DNA of 64,000 nt. Source: Fodinibacter sp963747405 (GTDB lineage Bacteria; Actinomycetota; Actinomycetes; Actinomycetales; Dermatophilaceae). The notes under the pieces are model-generated. The model did no database searches. It worked only from the letters and a program-made list of their open reading frames with translations, and was not told the DNA's origin. How positions within the stretch are numbered: the stretch's first letter is position 1; each line of letters opens with the position of its first letter. Position numbers and translations under genes: made by a program. The stretch is from contig CAVVFG010000001.1 of the NCBI GenBank assembly GCA_963747405.1, positions 22,269 to 86,268 of the forward strand, read 5' to 3'. This document shows positions 8,752 through 17,650 of this stretch, one piece after another.

Positions 8752-8787
8752 TCGTCCGACAATATGACCCGTATACTTGTCTCGCAA
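8752..8787. promoter_or_regulatory. Two FadR/LldR-type operator sites between lldP and the gntR gene
   Basis: TCGTCCGACAA (8752-8762) fits the FadR-subfamily pattern TNGTNNNACNA exactly. TTGTCTCGCAA (8777-8787) fits with one mismatch and is itself symmetrical (TTG/CAA). Their centres are 25 bp apart, 30-60 bp before the lldP start and about 100-130 bp before the regulator start. The divergent GntR protein is the likely ligand-responsive binder. Confidence 0.65.
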
Positions 8788-8882
8788 TCGCTACGGAGGG
8801 TCGGCTGCGTCACACAGCGCGGCGGTGTGACCCCGTGGCTGCTTGGCTGGTTGCCCGGGCAGTCGAGAAGGAGGTGCCCGTC

Positions 8883-9545
8883 GTGAGCACGTTGCGCACG
8901 GTCTCGGTGGTCGACGCTCTGGTCGACACGCTGCGCGCGCGGGTGCTCGACGGCCACCTCGAGCCGGGGGCCGTGCTGGTGGAGGCGGAGATCGCCACCG
9001 AGTTCGGTGTGTCGCGTCCCACGGCGCGCACGGCCATCACCCAGCTCGTGCACGAGGGCCTGCTGCGCCGCCAGCCGCACAAGTCGGCGCACGTGCCCGT
9101 GCTCTCGCGGGCCGACGTCGAGGACCTCTTCCTCGTGCGGATCCCCCTCGAGATCGGCGTGGTGGGCGCGGTGGTGGCGCAGGGTCCCCCGCCGTCGGGC
9201 GCCGGACTGGCCGTCGCCGCGCTGTCGGCCGTGCCCGACGACGCGCCGCACAGCGTCTTCGTCGACGCCGACCTCGACTTCCACCGGGCCCTGGTCAGCT
9301 CGGTGGCCAGCCCCCGGCTCACCCGGTTGTACGCAGCGCTGAGCGGTGAGATCCACCTGTCGATGGTGCAGTCGCGCTACGTGCTGGGCCGCGACCGGAT
9401 CGCCCGGGAGCACCGGCAGGTGCTCGAGGCGCTGGAGCTGGGGGACGCCGCCCTCGCCGAGAAGCGGATGCGCGGGCACCTCGAGGGGGCCCGCGAGGCG
9501 CTCGCCGTCAGCCTCGAGCACGACGACGCCCCCACGGCGTCGTAG
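8883..9545 (+). CDS. GntR family (FadR/FCD subfamily) transcriptional regulator
   Basis: This 220-residue regulator has a winged helix at about 8-75 (EIATEFGVSRPTARTAITQL is the helix-turn-helix). An all-helical FCD ligand domain follows, with DADLDFHRALV and the metal-type His positions HRQVLEALELGD. GTG 8883 is chosen because AAGGAGGT lies 7 nt upstream; longer frames would enter the operator region. It is divergent from lldP, so by analogy with LldR/LutR it probably represses the lactate permease/dehydrogenase operon and is released by lactate. Confidence 0.88.
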   Translation: MSTLRTVSVVDALVDTLRARVLDGHLEPGAVLVEAEIATEFGVSRPTARTAITQLVHEGLLRRQPHKSAHVPVLSRADVEDLFLVRIPLEIGVVGAVVAQGPPPSGAGLAVAALSAVPDDAPHSVFVDADLDFHRALVSSVASPRLTRLYAALSGEIHLSMVQSRYVLGRDRIAREHRQVLEALELGDAALAEKRMRGHLEGAREALAVSLEHDDAPTAS

Positions 9546-9637
9546 GCACGTCGGCGCCCGGCGCACCCCCGTTACCGTTTCGTGATGTAACAAGATCCCC
9601 GTTGCCGCACTGTCCTGAGGACTCTGAGGGTGGGAAA

Positions 9638-9651
9638 TGTAAGCGCTTTCA
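9638..9651. promoter_or_regulatory. cre-like LacI-family operator
   Basis: TGTAAGCGCTTTCA matches the LacI/CcpA-family consensus TGWAANCGNTNWCA at every fixed position. It ends 17 bp before the lacI start and overlaps its leader, where bound protein would block the whole sugar operon. No second copy was seen between lacI and the binding-protein gene. Confidence 0.8.
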
Positions 9652-9668
9652 ACGGGGAAAGCAGGACG

Positions 9669-10682
9669 ATGGCTGACGTCGATGACGCACGCCGGGGGGC
9701 GACGATCTACTCCGTGGCCGAGCAGGCCGGAGTCAGCATCGCCACGGTCTCGCGGGTGCTGCAGGGATCATCGCTGGTGTCCGAGCGCACCACCCGCAAG
9801 GTGCTCGAGGCCGTCGCCGAGCTCGACTACCTGCCCTCCGGCGCCGCCCGCAGCCTGGCCGTGCGCAAGCACGACACCGTCGGCCTGGTGCTGCCCGAGC
9901 TGAGCGGCCCCTACTACGCCGAGCTGCTCGTCGGCTTCGAGACCCGGGCGGCCGACCTCGACCAGAGCGTGATGCTCGTGCTGGCCGACACCAAGGAGGA
10001 CCGCGACCAGGCCGTGCGCACCCTGGCCACCCGGGTCGACGGCATCGCGGTGCTCGGCTCCGACGCCGCCAGCATCGGGGGGAGCGGCAAGCCGGTCGTG
10101 GTCATCGCCGGCCACGCCCGGGACGGCGTCGAGGCGATCGCCGCCGAGAACGTCGAGGGCGCGCGCCGGCTCACCGAGCACCTGTTCCGCCACGGCCGCA
10201 GCCGCCTCCTCTTCGTCGGCGACACCGACGCCGCACCCGACCTCCTCGAGCGCTACGAGGGCTTCGTCGCCGCTCACCGCGGCCGTGGCCTCTCCCCGGC
10301 CGAGCCGGTGCGGGCCGAGCTCCGCGAGCGCGACGGCACCGCCGTCGCCGACCGGCTGCTCGCCGGCGACGTCACGGCCGACGCCCTCGTCTGCGGCAAC
10401 GACGAGCTCGCCCTCGCCGTGATGGCGCGCCTCATCGACGGAGGTGTCGACGTGCCGGGCGACGTCGCGATCGTCGGCTGGGACGACGTGATGACCTCGC
10501 GCTACGTGCGCCCCGGCCTCACCACCGTCCGCCAGCCGGTGCAGCAGCTGGGGGCGCTGGCCGCCGACCGGCTGCACGAGCTCGTCTCCGGCGCGGCCCC
10601 GAGTGCCGAGCGCCGGGTGCTGCCCACCGAGGTGGTCATCCGCAGCTCCTGCGGGTGCCCACCCACGCCCGTCGCCGGATAG
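9669..10682 (+). CDS. LacI family transcriptional regulator
   Basis: This 337-residue repressor has the LacI headpiece at about 10-60 (IYSVAEQAGVSIATVSRVLQ, then the hinge LPSGAARSLAVRK). A periplasmic-binding-protein-like sugar domain follows and ends with GWDDVMTSRYVRPGLTTVRQ. ATG 9669 (MADVDD) is preferred because the upstream GTG at 9630 would place the operator TGTAAGCGCTTTCA inside the coding region, and CAGGAC precedes the ATG. It heads a carbohydrate ABC operon and presumably answers to a di- or oligosaccharide released by the linked hydrolases. Confidence 0.9.
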   Translation: MADVDDARRGATIYSVAEQAGVSIATVSRVLQGSSLVSERTTRKVLEAVAELDYLPSGAARSLAVRKHDTVGLVLPELSGPYYAELLVGFETRAADLDQSVMLVLADTKEDRDQAVRTLATRVDGIAVLGSDAASIGGSGKPVVVIAGHARDGVEAIAAENVEGARRLTEHLFRHGRSRLLFVGDTDAAPDLLERYEGFVAAHRGRGLSPAEPVRAELRERDGTAVADRLLAGDVTADALVCGNDELALAVMARLIDGGVDVPGDVAIVGWDDVMTSRYVRPGLTTVRQPVQQLGALAADRLHELVSGAAPSAERRVLPTEVVIRSSCGCPPTPVAG

Positions 10683-10782
10683 CACCCCGGTCACCTGCCG
10701 GCTCCCCGGCATCCGTCTCTCGCACCGCGACCCCACCACAGATTCCCCCACCCACCACACCATCCCGAAAGTGAGCGACATC

Positions 10783-12069
10783 ATGAGACGCACCCCAGCC
10801 ACCATCCTGGCCGGCGTCACCGCCCTCGCCCTGACCGTGTCCGCCTGCGGACGCTCGGACACCGCCGGCGGCGGGTCCGCCGAGACCGGCGAGGCGGTGA
10901 GCTCTGGCGAAGCGACGGGCACCGTCACCATGTGGGCCATGGGCGCCGAGGGCGAGAAGCTGCCCGAGCTCACCAAGGAGTTCGAGGCCGCCAACCCCGG
11001 TGTCAAGGTGGAGGTCACCGCCATCCCCTGGGATGCCGCCCACGACAAGTTCACGACCGCGATCACCGCGAACAAGACGCCCGACGTCGCGATGGTCGGC
11101 ACCACCTGGATGGGTGAGTTCGCCGGGATGGGGGCCCTGGACCCGACGCCCGGCGAGATGGACAAGTCCGTCTTCTTCGAGGGCGCCCAGAAGACCACCG
11201 AGGTCGACGGCACGTCGTACGGCGTGCCCTGGTACGTCGAGACGCGGGTGGTCTACTACCGCACCGACCTGGCGAAGAAGGCCGGGTTCGAGACGCCGCC
11301 CACCGACTGGGACTCCTTCAAGGCGATGGCCAAGGCCATGCAGGACAAGGCCGGCGCCAAGTACGGCATCGGCCTGCAGGCCGGTGGCACCGGCTCGTGG
11401 CAGACGGTCATGCCGTTCGCCTGGTCCGCCGGCGCCGAGCTCACCAAGGATGACGGCAAGGCCTACAACTTCGACACCCCGCAGATGCTCAAGGCCACGG
11501 AGTACTACCAGTCGTTCTTCACCGACGGCATCTCCGACAAGGCGGCCCCGGCCACCCCGACGACCGAGCCCGACTTCGTCAGCGGCAAGGTGCCGATGTT
11601 CATCTCCGGCCCGTGGATGATGTCGGCGGTCGAGAAGGCCGGTGGTGGCGAGAAGTTCAAGGACAGGTACGACGTCTTCCAGATCCCGGCCGACCAGGTG
11701 TCTGCGTCGTTCGTCGGCGGCTCCAACCTCGCCGTCTTCAACAACGCCCAGAACCGCGACTCGGCCTGGAAGCTCGTGCAGTGGCTCTCCGACCCCAAGA
11801 CGCAGGTCAAGTGGTACGGCATGTCCACCGACCTGCCGTCGGTCCAGAGCGCCTGGGAGGACCCGGCGCTGACCGCTGACGAGAAGCTCGCCGTCTTCGG
11901 CAAGCAGCTCGAGACCGCCAAGGCACCGCCGTCGTTCCCCACCTGGGAGCAGGTCGTCGCCTCCTTCGACAGCGAGATGGAGAAGGTGACCAAGACCGGC
12001 GCCGACCCCGCAGCTGCGCTCAAGACCGTGCAGCAGCAGGCCGAGTCGGTCGGCACCGGAAGCGGCTGA
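10783..12069 (+). CDS. Extracellular sugar-binding lipoprotein of a CUT1 ABC transporter
   Basis: This 428-residue family 1 solute-binding protein has a lipoprotein signal with lipobox VSAC (Cys22), followed by a Gly/Ser/Glu-rich tether. The MalE-like fold starts at TVTMWAMGAEGEKLPELTKE. The segment FVSGKVPMFISGPWMMS is typical of the family. The ATG at 10783 is chosen over in-frame upstream starts because the signal peptide begins there. It is 100 bp after lacI and 2 bp before the first permease gene. Binding of a beta-gluco-oligosaccharide is inferred from the linked hydrolases and is not read from the fold. Confidence 0.9.
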   Translation: MRRTPATILAGVTALALTVSACGRSDTAGGGSAETGEAVSSGEATGTVTMWAMGAEGEKLPELTKEFEAANPGVKVEVTAIPWDAAHDKFTTAITANKTPDVAMVGTTWMGEFAGMGALDPTPGEMDKSVFFEGAQKTTEVDGTSYGVPWYVETRVVYYRTDLAKKAGFETPPTDWDSFKAMAKAMQDKAGAKYGIGLQAGGTGSWQTVMPFAWSAGAELTKDDGKAYNFDTPQMLKATEYYQSFFTDGISDKAAPATPTTEPDFVSGKVPMFISGPWMMSAVEKAGGGEKFKDRYDVFQIPADQVSASFVGGSNLAVFNNAQNRDSAWKLVQWLSDPKTQVKWYGMSTDLPSVQSAWEDPALTADEKLAVFGKQLETAKAPPSFPTWEQVVASFDSEMEKVTKTGADPAAALKTVQQQAESVGTGSG

Positions 12070-12071
12070 CC

Positions 12072-13043
12072 ATGTCCACCGCCACCCAGCGCGACGCCGG
12101 CACGGTCGGCGCGCCTCGGCCCGGTGCGACCGGGCCGGTCACCTCCTCTCGCAGACGCAAGGTCGCGACCGGCCTGCGCGAGGGGCGGGCGGCGTGGGTC
12201 CTCGCCCTGCCGTTCCTGCTGCTCTTCCTCGTCTTCACGGTCTGGCCGGTGTTCCAGTCGCTCTTCATGAGCTTCACCGACACCAGGGCCAAGGACCTGC
12301 GGACCCCCTTCTCGGTCGACGTCGTCGGCCTCGAGAACTACGTGCGCGCACTCGGCGACGAGACCTTCCTCAAGGCGGCCCGCAACACCGCCTACTTCGT
12401 CGTGGTCGGCGTGCCGCTGACGCTCTGCCTGGGGCTCGCGGCCGCCACGGCCCTCGACCGCGGCATCACCAGGTTCCGCTCGGCCTTCCGGCTCGGCTTC
12501 TACACCCCGGTCGTCACCTCGATCGTCGCCGTGGCGGTCGTGTGGCAGTTCCTGCTCAAGCAGGACTTCGGCCTGATCAACACCGTGCTCGGCTGGTTCG
12601 GCATCCCCGGGCCGAACTGGCTCGGTGACCCGAGCTGGTCGATGCCGGCGCTGATCATGATGGCCTCCTGGCGCAACTTCGGAACCGCGATGATCATCTT
12701 CCTGGCTGGCCTGCAGGCCGTGCCGTGGGCGCTGCACGAGGCCGCGGCGATCGACGGCGCCGGCGCCTGGCAACGGTTCCGGCACATCACGATCCCGTTG
12801 CTGCGCCCGACCATCCTCTTCGTCTCGGTCACCACGATGATCGGCTACCTGCAGTTCTTCGAGGAGCCGTTCGTCATGACCAACGGGGGCCCGCTCGACA
12901 GCACCATCTCCATGTCGATGTACACGTACAAGCAGTTCGGCTTCGGCAACTACGGGTACGCGGCGTCGCTCAGCTACCTGATCTTCGTCGTGATCGCCGT
13001 CATCACGGCGATCCAGTTCCGGCTCCTGCGAGAGAACCAGTGA
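12072..13043 (+). CDS. Sugar ABC transporter permease (MalF-like)
   Basis: This 323-residue protein has a short charged cytoplasmic N-terminus, six predicted membrane segments (first at about 43-65), and the EAA loop EAAAIDGAGAWQRFRHITIP that contacts the ATPase. It pairs with the next gene as the heterodimeric channel of a CUT1 importer. It begins 2 bp after the binding-protein stop and ends 7 bp before the next start, so the three genes are tightly co-transcribed. Confidence 0.92.
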   Translation: MSTATQRDAGTVGAPRPGATGPVTSSRRRKVATGLREGRAAWVLALPFLLLFLVFTVWPVFQSLFMSFTDTRAKDLRTPFSVDVVGLENYVRALGDETFLKAARNTAYFVVVGVPLTLCLGLAAATALDRGITRFRSAFRLGFYTPVVTSIVAVAVVWQFLLKQDFGLINTVLGWFGIPGPNWLGDPSWSMPALIMMASWRNFGTAMIIFLAGLQAVPWALHEAAAIDGAGAWQRFRHITIPLLRPTILFVSVTTMIGYLQFFEEPFVMTNGGPLDSTISMSMYTYKQFGFGNYGYAASLSYLIFVVIAVITAIQFRLLRENQ

Positions 13044-13050
13044 GGCCGTC

Positions 13051-13878
13051 ATGAACCCCACCAAGACCCACGGCAAGTGGTGGCTCTACGTGCTGCTCAC
13101 GGTGGCCGTCGTCGTCGTCGCGTCCCCCTTCATCTGGATGGTGCTCGGCAGCCTGAAGCCCACCACCGAACTGCGCCAGGTACCGCCCACGTGGCTCCCC
13201 GAGAACCCCTCCCTCGACAACTACACCCAGCTGTTCTCCCGGCTCAGCTTCGGCACCTACTTCACCAACTCGGCGGTCGTGGCGCTGGCCGTCACCGCCG
13301 GCAACCTGCTCTTCTGCTCGATGCTCGGCTACGCCCTGGCGATGCTCAACTTCCGGGGCAAGAACATCGTCTTCGTCGCGGTGCTCGCCACGTTGATGAT
13401 CCCCGGCGTCGTCACCTTCGTGCCGCTGTTCGTGCTCGTCGCCAACGCCGGCCTGGTCGACACCCTCCCGGGCCTGATCCTGCCGTTCCTCGTCGCGCCG
13501 TTCGGCGTGTTCCTCATGCGGCAGTTCATTCTCGGCCTACCGCGCGACCTGCTCGACGCGGGCCGGGTCGACGGTGCCGGTGAGCTTCGGATCTTCGCCC
13601 GGATCATCCTCCCGCTGTGCGGGCCCGCCCTGGCGACGCTCGGCATCCTCACCTTCCTCGCGAGCTGGAACAACTTCCTGTGGCCGCTGGTCGTCGCGCA
13701 GACCGAGGACACCTACACCCTCCCCGTCGCCCTGGCCCTGTACTCCAAGGGCCAGAACTCGACGAACTACGGCCTGCTCCTCGCCGGGGCGACCGTGGTC
13801 GTGGTGCCGATCCTGCTGCTCTTCCTCGCCTTCCAGCGCAAGTTCATCGAGGGCATCGCCACGACCGGCATCAAGTAG
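13051..13878 (+). CDS. Sugar ABC transporter permease (MalG-like)
   Basis: This 275-residue, six-segment permease has the EAA-type loop DAGRVDGAGELRIFARIILP and the conserved N-terminal WMVLGSLKP region of MalG-like partners. It forms the second half of the importer. No ATPase gene follows: the next gene is an exported hydrolase. A shared MsiK-type ATPase encoded elsewhere probably energises this transporter, as in other actinobacteria. Confidence 0.92.
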   Translation: MNPTKTHGKWWLYVLLTVAVVVVASPFIWMVLGSLKPTTELRQVPPTWLPENPSLDNYTQLFSRLSFGTYFTNSAVVALAVTAGNLLFCSMLGYALAMLNFRGKNIVFVAVLATLMIPGVVTFVPLFVLVANAGLVDTLPGLILPFLVAPFGVFLMRQFILGLPRDLLDAGRVDGAGELRIFARIILPLCGPALATLGILTFLASWNNFLWPLVVAQTEDTYTLPVALALYSKGQNSTNYGLLLAGATVVVVPILLLFLAFQRKFIEGIATTGIK

Positions 13879-13944
13879 ACCCCGTCACCGGCGACCCGGC
13901 CACCCCGGGCGGACCGTGACCCACCGCGAACGAAAGGCCCGACC

Positions 13945-15576
13945 ATGTCCGACCCGACCGTCCCCGCCTCCTCGTCCACCCCCGCACGCCGCCACGTCAT
14001 CGTGGGCGGTACCGCCGCGCTCGCCGCACTCGGGCTCGGTCCGGCGGCGCAGGCCGGCGCCGCGCCGCCACCCGGGCACCCCGCCACGCCGCCCGATGGG
14101 CGGCACGGCTCCCGCTCGCGCCTGCACCGCTGGGCCGCCGACACCTGGCACAGCCTCGACGCGATGACCGACCCGGACACTGGCCTGCCGGCCGACAACA
14201 TTCCCGAGTCGCTCGCCGCGGGCGACCGCTCGGGCTACACCTCACCGACGAACATCGGCGGCTACCTGTGGTCGACCGTGGTCGCCCGGGAGCTCGGCAT
14301 CGTCTCGGCCCGGGACGCCAACCGGCGGCTCGTCCGCACGCTGACCACCCTGGGGCAGATCGAGCACCACGCCCCGAGCGGGATGTACTTCAACTGGTAC
14401 GACCCGGCCACCGGAGCCACCCTGCACAACTGGCCCGAGGACGGCAGCGTGGTCGAGCCGTTCGTCTCCAGCGTCGACAACGGCTGGCTCGGCGCCGCCC
14501 TCCTGGTGGTCAAAAACGGTGGCGGCCCGGCATCCCGGCCGGCGCGCCGGCTGTTCGACCGGATGCGGTGGGACGCCTTCTACGACGCCGGCGAGATCCC
14601 CGGCCACCGCGACGTGCGCCCCGGGGGGCTGATGCACGGCGGCTTCTACGTCTTCGCCGACGGGCGCCCGGGCGGCGCCTTCCTCGGCACCCACATCGGC
14701 GGCGACCCCGTCTGGCTCACCACCCACCACTACGACACGATCGTCTCCGAGACCCGGATCACGAGCTACCTGGGCATCCTCACCGGCCAGGTGCCGGGAC
14801 ACCACTACTACGCCCCGTGGCGCACCTTCCCGGCCTCGTGTGACTGGTCGTGGCACGAGATGCAGCCGGTCGGCGAGACCCGCCGGTACCTGGGCATCGA
14901 CGTCTACGAGGGCGCCTACGCCTACCGCGGCATGCACATCGTGCCCGGCTGGGGCGGAAGCATGTTCGAGGAGCTGATGCCGGCCGTCTTCGTGCCCGAG
15001 GAGCGGTGGGCACCGCGCAGCTGGGGGGTCAACCACCCGCTGCACGTGCGGGCCGAGCGCGAGCACGGCCTGCTCGACGCCCGCTACGGGTACTGGGGCT
15101 TCTCACCCTCGAGCAACCCGTCGGGCGGCTACCGCGAGTACGGCGTCGACGCGCTCGGCCTGAACCCGGACGGCTACTACTCCGACCAGGAACGCACCGA
15201 CCTCGACGTCGGCTTCGGCGACTGCCGGCCGGCCACCAACCCGCATCCCACCTACGGCGACGGCGTGGTCACCCCGCACGCGTCGTTCCTCGCGATGATG
15301 TTCGAGCGGCGCGCCGCGACCGCCAACCTCGAGAGGATCCAGGACGAGCTCGGGGCCTACGGCGCCGGTGGCTTCTTCGACGCGGTCGCGACCCGCAGCG
15401 GCACCGTCGCCCGGCGCTACCTGTCGCTCGACCAGGCCATGGTCATGGGCGCCCTGGGCAACGTGCTGGGCTCCGGCGTGCTGCGAAAGGCCTTCAGCAC
15501 CACGCACGTCGAGAAGTCGTTGCGGCCCGTCATCGGCATCGAGCGGTTCGGGGCACGGGTCCCCGGCGGGGCGTGA
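13945..15576 (+). CDS. Exported glucoamylase-fold (PF10091, GH144-like) glycoside hydrolase
   Basis: This 543-residue protein starts with a twin-arginine-type signal (ARRHVIVGGTAALAALGLG, Ala-rich cleavage region near 35). The (alpha/alpha)6 domain shows family blocks TSPTNIGGYLWSTVVARELG, GMYFNWYD, VSSVDNGWLGAAL, and later YWGFSPSSNPSGGYREYG and VVTPHASFLAMM. These match the PF10091 glucoamylase-like domain found in GH144 endo-beta-1,2-glucanases and in cyclic beta-glucan synthases. With the adjacent importer and GH3 enzyme, hydrolysis of a beta-1,2- or related beta-glucan outside the cell is the best guess. The exact linkage cannot be read. It is 66 bp after the second permease gene. Confidence 0.78.
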   Translation: MSDPTVPASSSTPARRHVIVGGTAALAALGLGPAAQAGAAPPPGHPATPPDGRHGSRSRLHRWAADTWHSLDAMTDPDTGLPADNIPESLAAGDRSGYTSPTNIGGYLWSTVVARELGIVSARDANRRLVRTLTTLGQIEHHAPSGMYFNWYDPATGATLHNWPEDGSVVEPFVSSVDNGWLGAALLVVKNGGGPASRPARRLFDRMRWDAFYDAGEIPGHRDVRPGGLMHGGFYVFADGRPGGAFLGTHIGGDPVWLTTHHYDTIVSETRITSYLGILTGQVPGHHYYAPWRTFPASCDWSWHEMQPVGETRRYLGIDVYEGAYAYRGMHIVPGWGGSMFEELMPAVFVPEERWAPRSWGVNHPLHVRAEREHGLLDARYGYWGFSPSSNPSGGYREYGVDALGLNPDGYYSDQERTDLDVGFGDCRPATNPHPTYGDGVVTPHASFLAMMFERRAATANLERIQDELGAYGAGGFFDAVATRSGTVARRYLSLDQAMVMGALGNVLGSGVLRKAFSTTHVEKSLRPVIGIERFGARVPGGA

Positions 15577-15592
15577 GCCGCTCCCCGGACGC

Positions 15593-15632
15593 ACGACGCG
15601 TGCTGCCGCCAGGGCCCGGCAGCACGCGTCGT
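15593..15632. terminator. Perfect 16-bp hairpin between the two hydrolase genes
   Basis: The arms start ACGACGCGTGCTGCCG and pair perfectly with the complement after an 8-nt loop. There is no T-run. It lies 17 nt after the exported hydrolase and 47 nt before the GH3 gene. It may act as an internal terminator or as an mRNA 3'-end stabiliser that lowers GH3 expression relative to the transporter genes. Confidence 0.6.
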
Positions 15633-15678
15633 GGCCGTCACCGAGGATGGGTCGACCCGACGACGAGGAAGAGGGACC

Positions 15679-17574
15679 GTGAGCGAGACGACCGGCACCG
15701 GGCGGCCCGGCCGCCCCGGGCGCACCCAGCCGCCCGGGGGCGCCTGGGCGACCACCGACGACGGCGTGCGATACCGCGACCTGAACGGCAACGGGACGAT
15801 GGACCCCTTCGAGGACCCGCGACTCGACGTCGAGTCGAGGGTGGAGGACCTGCTCGGGCGGCTGTCTCTCGAGGAGAAAGTCGGGCTGATGTTCCACACC
15901 GTCATCGAGGCCGGGGCCGACGGCACGGTCGTCGAGACCCCTGGGCAGATCAGCAAGTCGCCGACCAGCGTCGTGCTGCTCGAGAAGCACCTGTCCCACT
16001 TCAACGTGCACGCCCTCGACGACCCCCGGATGGCGGCGCGCTGGCACAACGCTCTCCAGGCGGTCGCAGAGCGGACGCCGCACGGCATCCCGGTTACCGT
16101 CTCGACCGACCCCCGGCACGCGTTCATCGAGAACGCGGGCGTCTCGTTCGCGGCGACGTCGTTCTCGCAGTGGCCCGAGCCGCTGGGCCTGGCTGCGCTG
16201 CGCGACGCCGACGCGGTGCGTGAGTTCGCCGACATCGCCCGCCGGGAGTACGTCGCGGTCGGGATCCGGGCCGCCCTGCACCCGACCCTCGACCTCGCCA
16301 CCGAGCCCCGCTGGGCGCGCCAGGCGGGCACGTTCGGCCAGGACCCGGCACTGGTGACCGAGCTGGGCACGGCCTACCTCGAGGGCTTCCAGCAGAAGGT
16401 GCTCGGGCCCGACAGTGTCGCGTGCACCTCCAAGCACTTCCCCGGCGGCGGCCCGCAGAAGGGGGGTGAGGACGCCCACTTCCCTTATGGGCGCGAACAG
16501 GTCTATCCCGGAGGGCGGTTCGCCGACCACCTCGCTCCCTTCCCGGCGGTCATCGAGGCGGGCACCGCCGCGGTGATGCCCTACTACGGGATGCCGGTCG
16601 GCCTCGAGGTCGACGGCGAGCCGATCGAGGAGGTCGGGTTCGGCTACAACGCGCAGGTGCTCTCGGGGATGCTGCGCGAACGGCTGGGCTACGACGGCGT
16701 GGTGGTCACGGACTGGGAGCTGGTCAACGACAACCACGTCGGTGACCAGGTGCTGCCCGCGCGGGCCTGGGGGGTCGAGCACCTCGACCCGCACGAGCGG
16801 ATCGAGCGGATCCTGGCCGCCGGCGCCGACCAGTTCGGCGGCGAGGAGTGCGTCGAGGTGCTGCTCGACCTCGTGGCGCAGGGGCGGGTTCCCGAGGCGC
16901 GCGTCGACGAGTCGGCCCGGCGGCTGCTCGCGGTGAAGTTCCGGCTCGGGCTGTTCGACGACCCGTACGTCGACGAGGAGGCCGCCGTGCGCACCGTCGG
17001 CCGCGACGACTTCCGGGCCGCCGGGCACGCGGCGCAGGCCCGGTCGGTCACCGTGCTCACCAACGAGGGCACCTCGGATGCCGGCCCGCTCCTCCCGCTC
17101 GCGACCGGGCTGCGGATCTACGCCGAGAACGTGCGGCCGGAGGTGGTGGCGCGCCACGGCATCCCCGCAGAGCGCCCGGAGGACGCCGACGTGGCGCTGG
17201 TGCGGCTCAGTGCGCCGTTCGAGCCGCGCTCGGACCTCTTCCTGGAGTCGTGGTTCCACGCGGGCTCGCTCGACTTCCCGCCCGGGCTGGTGGTGCGGAT
17301 GCGGCGGATCGCCGCGGCGTGCCCCCTCGTCGTCGACGTCACCCTCGACCGGCCGGCCGTGCTCACCCCCCTGCTGCCGGTGGCGGGGGCGGTGGTGGCG
17401 AGCTACGGCACGAGCGACGACGCCCTGCTCGAGGCGCTCACCGGCGCCGTCGCACCGCGCGGGCGGCTCCCGTTCGACCTACCGCGCTCGATGGACCAGG
17501 TGCGCGCCCACCCCGAGGACGTGCCCGGCTACGACGACCCGCTGTTCGCGTTCGGCCACGGCCTGACCACCTGA
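15679..17574 (+). CDS. Glycoside hydrolase family 3, probable beta-glucosidase
   Basis: This 631-residue GH3 enzyme lacks a signal peptide, so it should act on imported oligosaccharides in the cytoplasm. The N-terminal barrel holds RVEDLLGRLSLEEKVGLMFH, the substrate-site KHFPGGGPQKGG, and the nucleophile Asp in VVTDWEL. The C-terminal GH3 sandwich follows, with no fibronectin-type domain. An opening DLNGNGTMDPFEDP stretch is typical of one GH3 subgroup. GTG 15679 with GAGG upstream is preferred to the in-frame GTG at 15631, which lies inside the hairpin. It is the last gene of the LacI operon and presumably releases glucose. Confidence 0.88.
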   Translation: MSETTGTGRPGRPGRTQPPGGAWATTDDGVRYRDLNGNGTMDPFEDPRLDVESRVEDLLGRLSLEEKVGLMFHTVIEAGADGTVVETPGQISKSPTSVVLLEKHLSHFNVHALDDPRMAARWHNALQAVAERTPHGIPVTVSTDPRHAFIENAGVSFAATSFSQWPEPLGLAALRDADAVREFADIARREYVAVGIRAALHPTLDLATEPRWARQAGTFGQDPALVTELGTAYLEGFQQKVLGPDSVACTSKHFPGGGPQKGGEDAHFPYGREQVYPGGRFADHLAPFPAVIEAGTAAVMPYYGMPVGLEVDGEPIEEVGFGYNAQVLSGMLRERLGYDGVVVTDWELVNDNHVGDQVLPARAWGVEHLDPHERIERILAAGADQFGGEECVEVLLDLVAQGRVPEARVDESARRLLAVKFRLGLFDDPYVDEEAAVRTVGRDDFRAAGHAAQARSVTVLTNEGTSDAGPLLPLATGLRIYAENVRPEVVARHGIPAERPEDADVALVRLSAPFEPRSDLFLESWFHAGSLDFPPGLVVRMRRIAAACPLVVDVTLDRPAVLTPLLPVAGAVVASYGTSDDALLEALTGAVAPRGRLPFDLPRSMDQVRAHPEDVPGYDDPLFAFGHGLTT

Positions 17575-17597
17575 TGCCGTGGGGCGAGGCCCTGGAA

Positions 17598-17638
17598 CGC
17601 CGACGCCGGCCACCCACGAGGGGCAACCGGCGTCGGCG
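17598..17638. terminator. Hairpin between convergent GH3 and helical-protein genes
   Basis: A perfect 12-bp stem (CGCCGACGCCGG and its complement) with a 17-nt loop fills the 76-bp convergent gap. The position suits bidirectional termination. No T-run is present. Confidence 0.7.
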
Positions 17639-17650
17639 CTGGTGCGTGGG

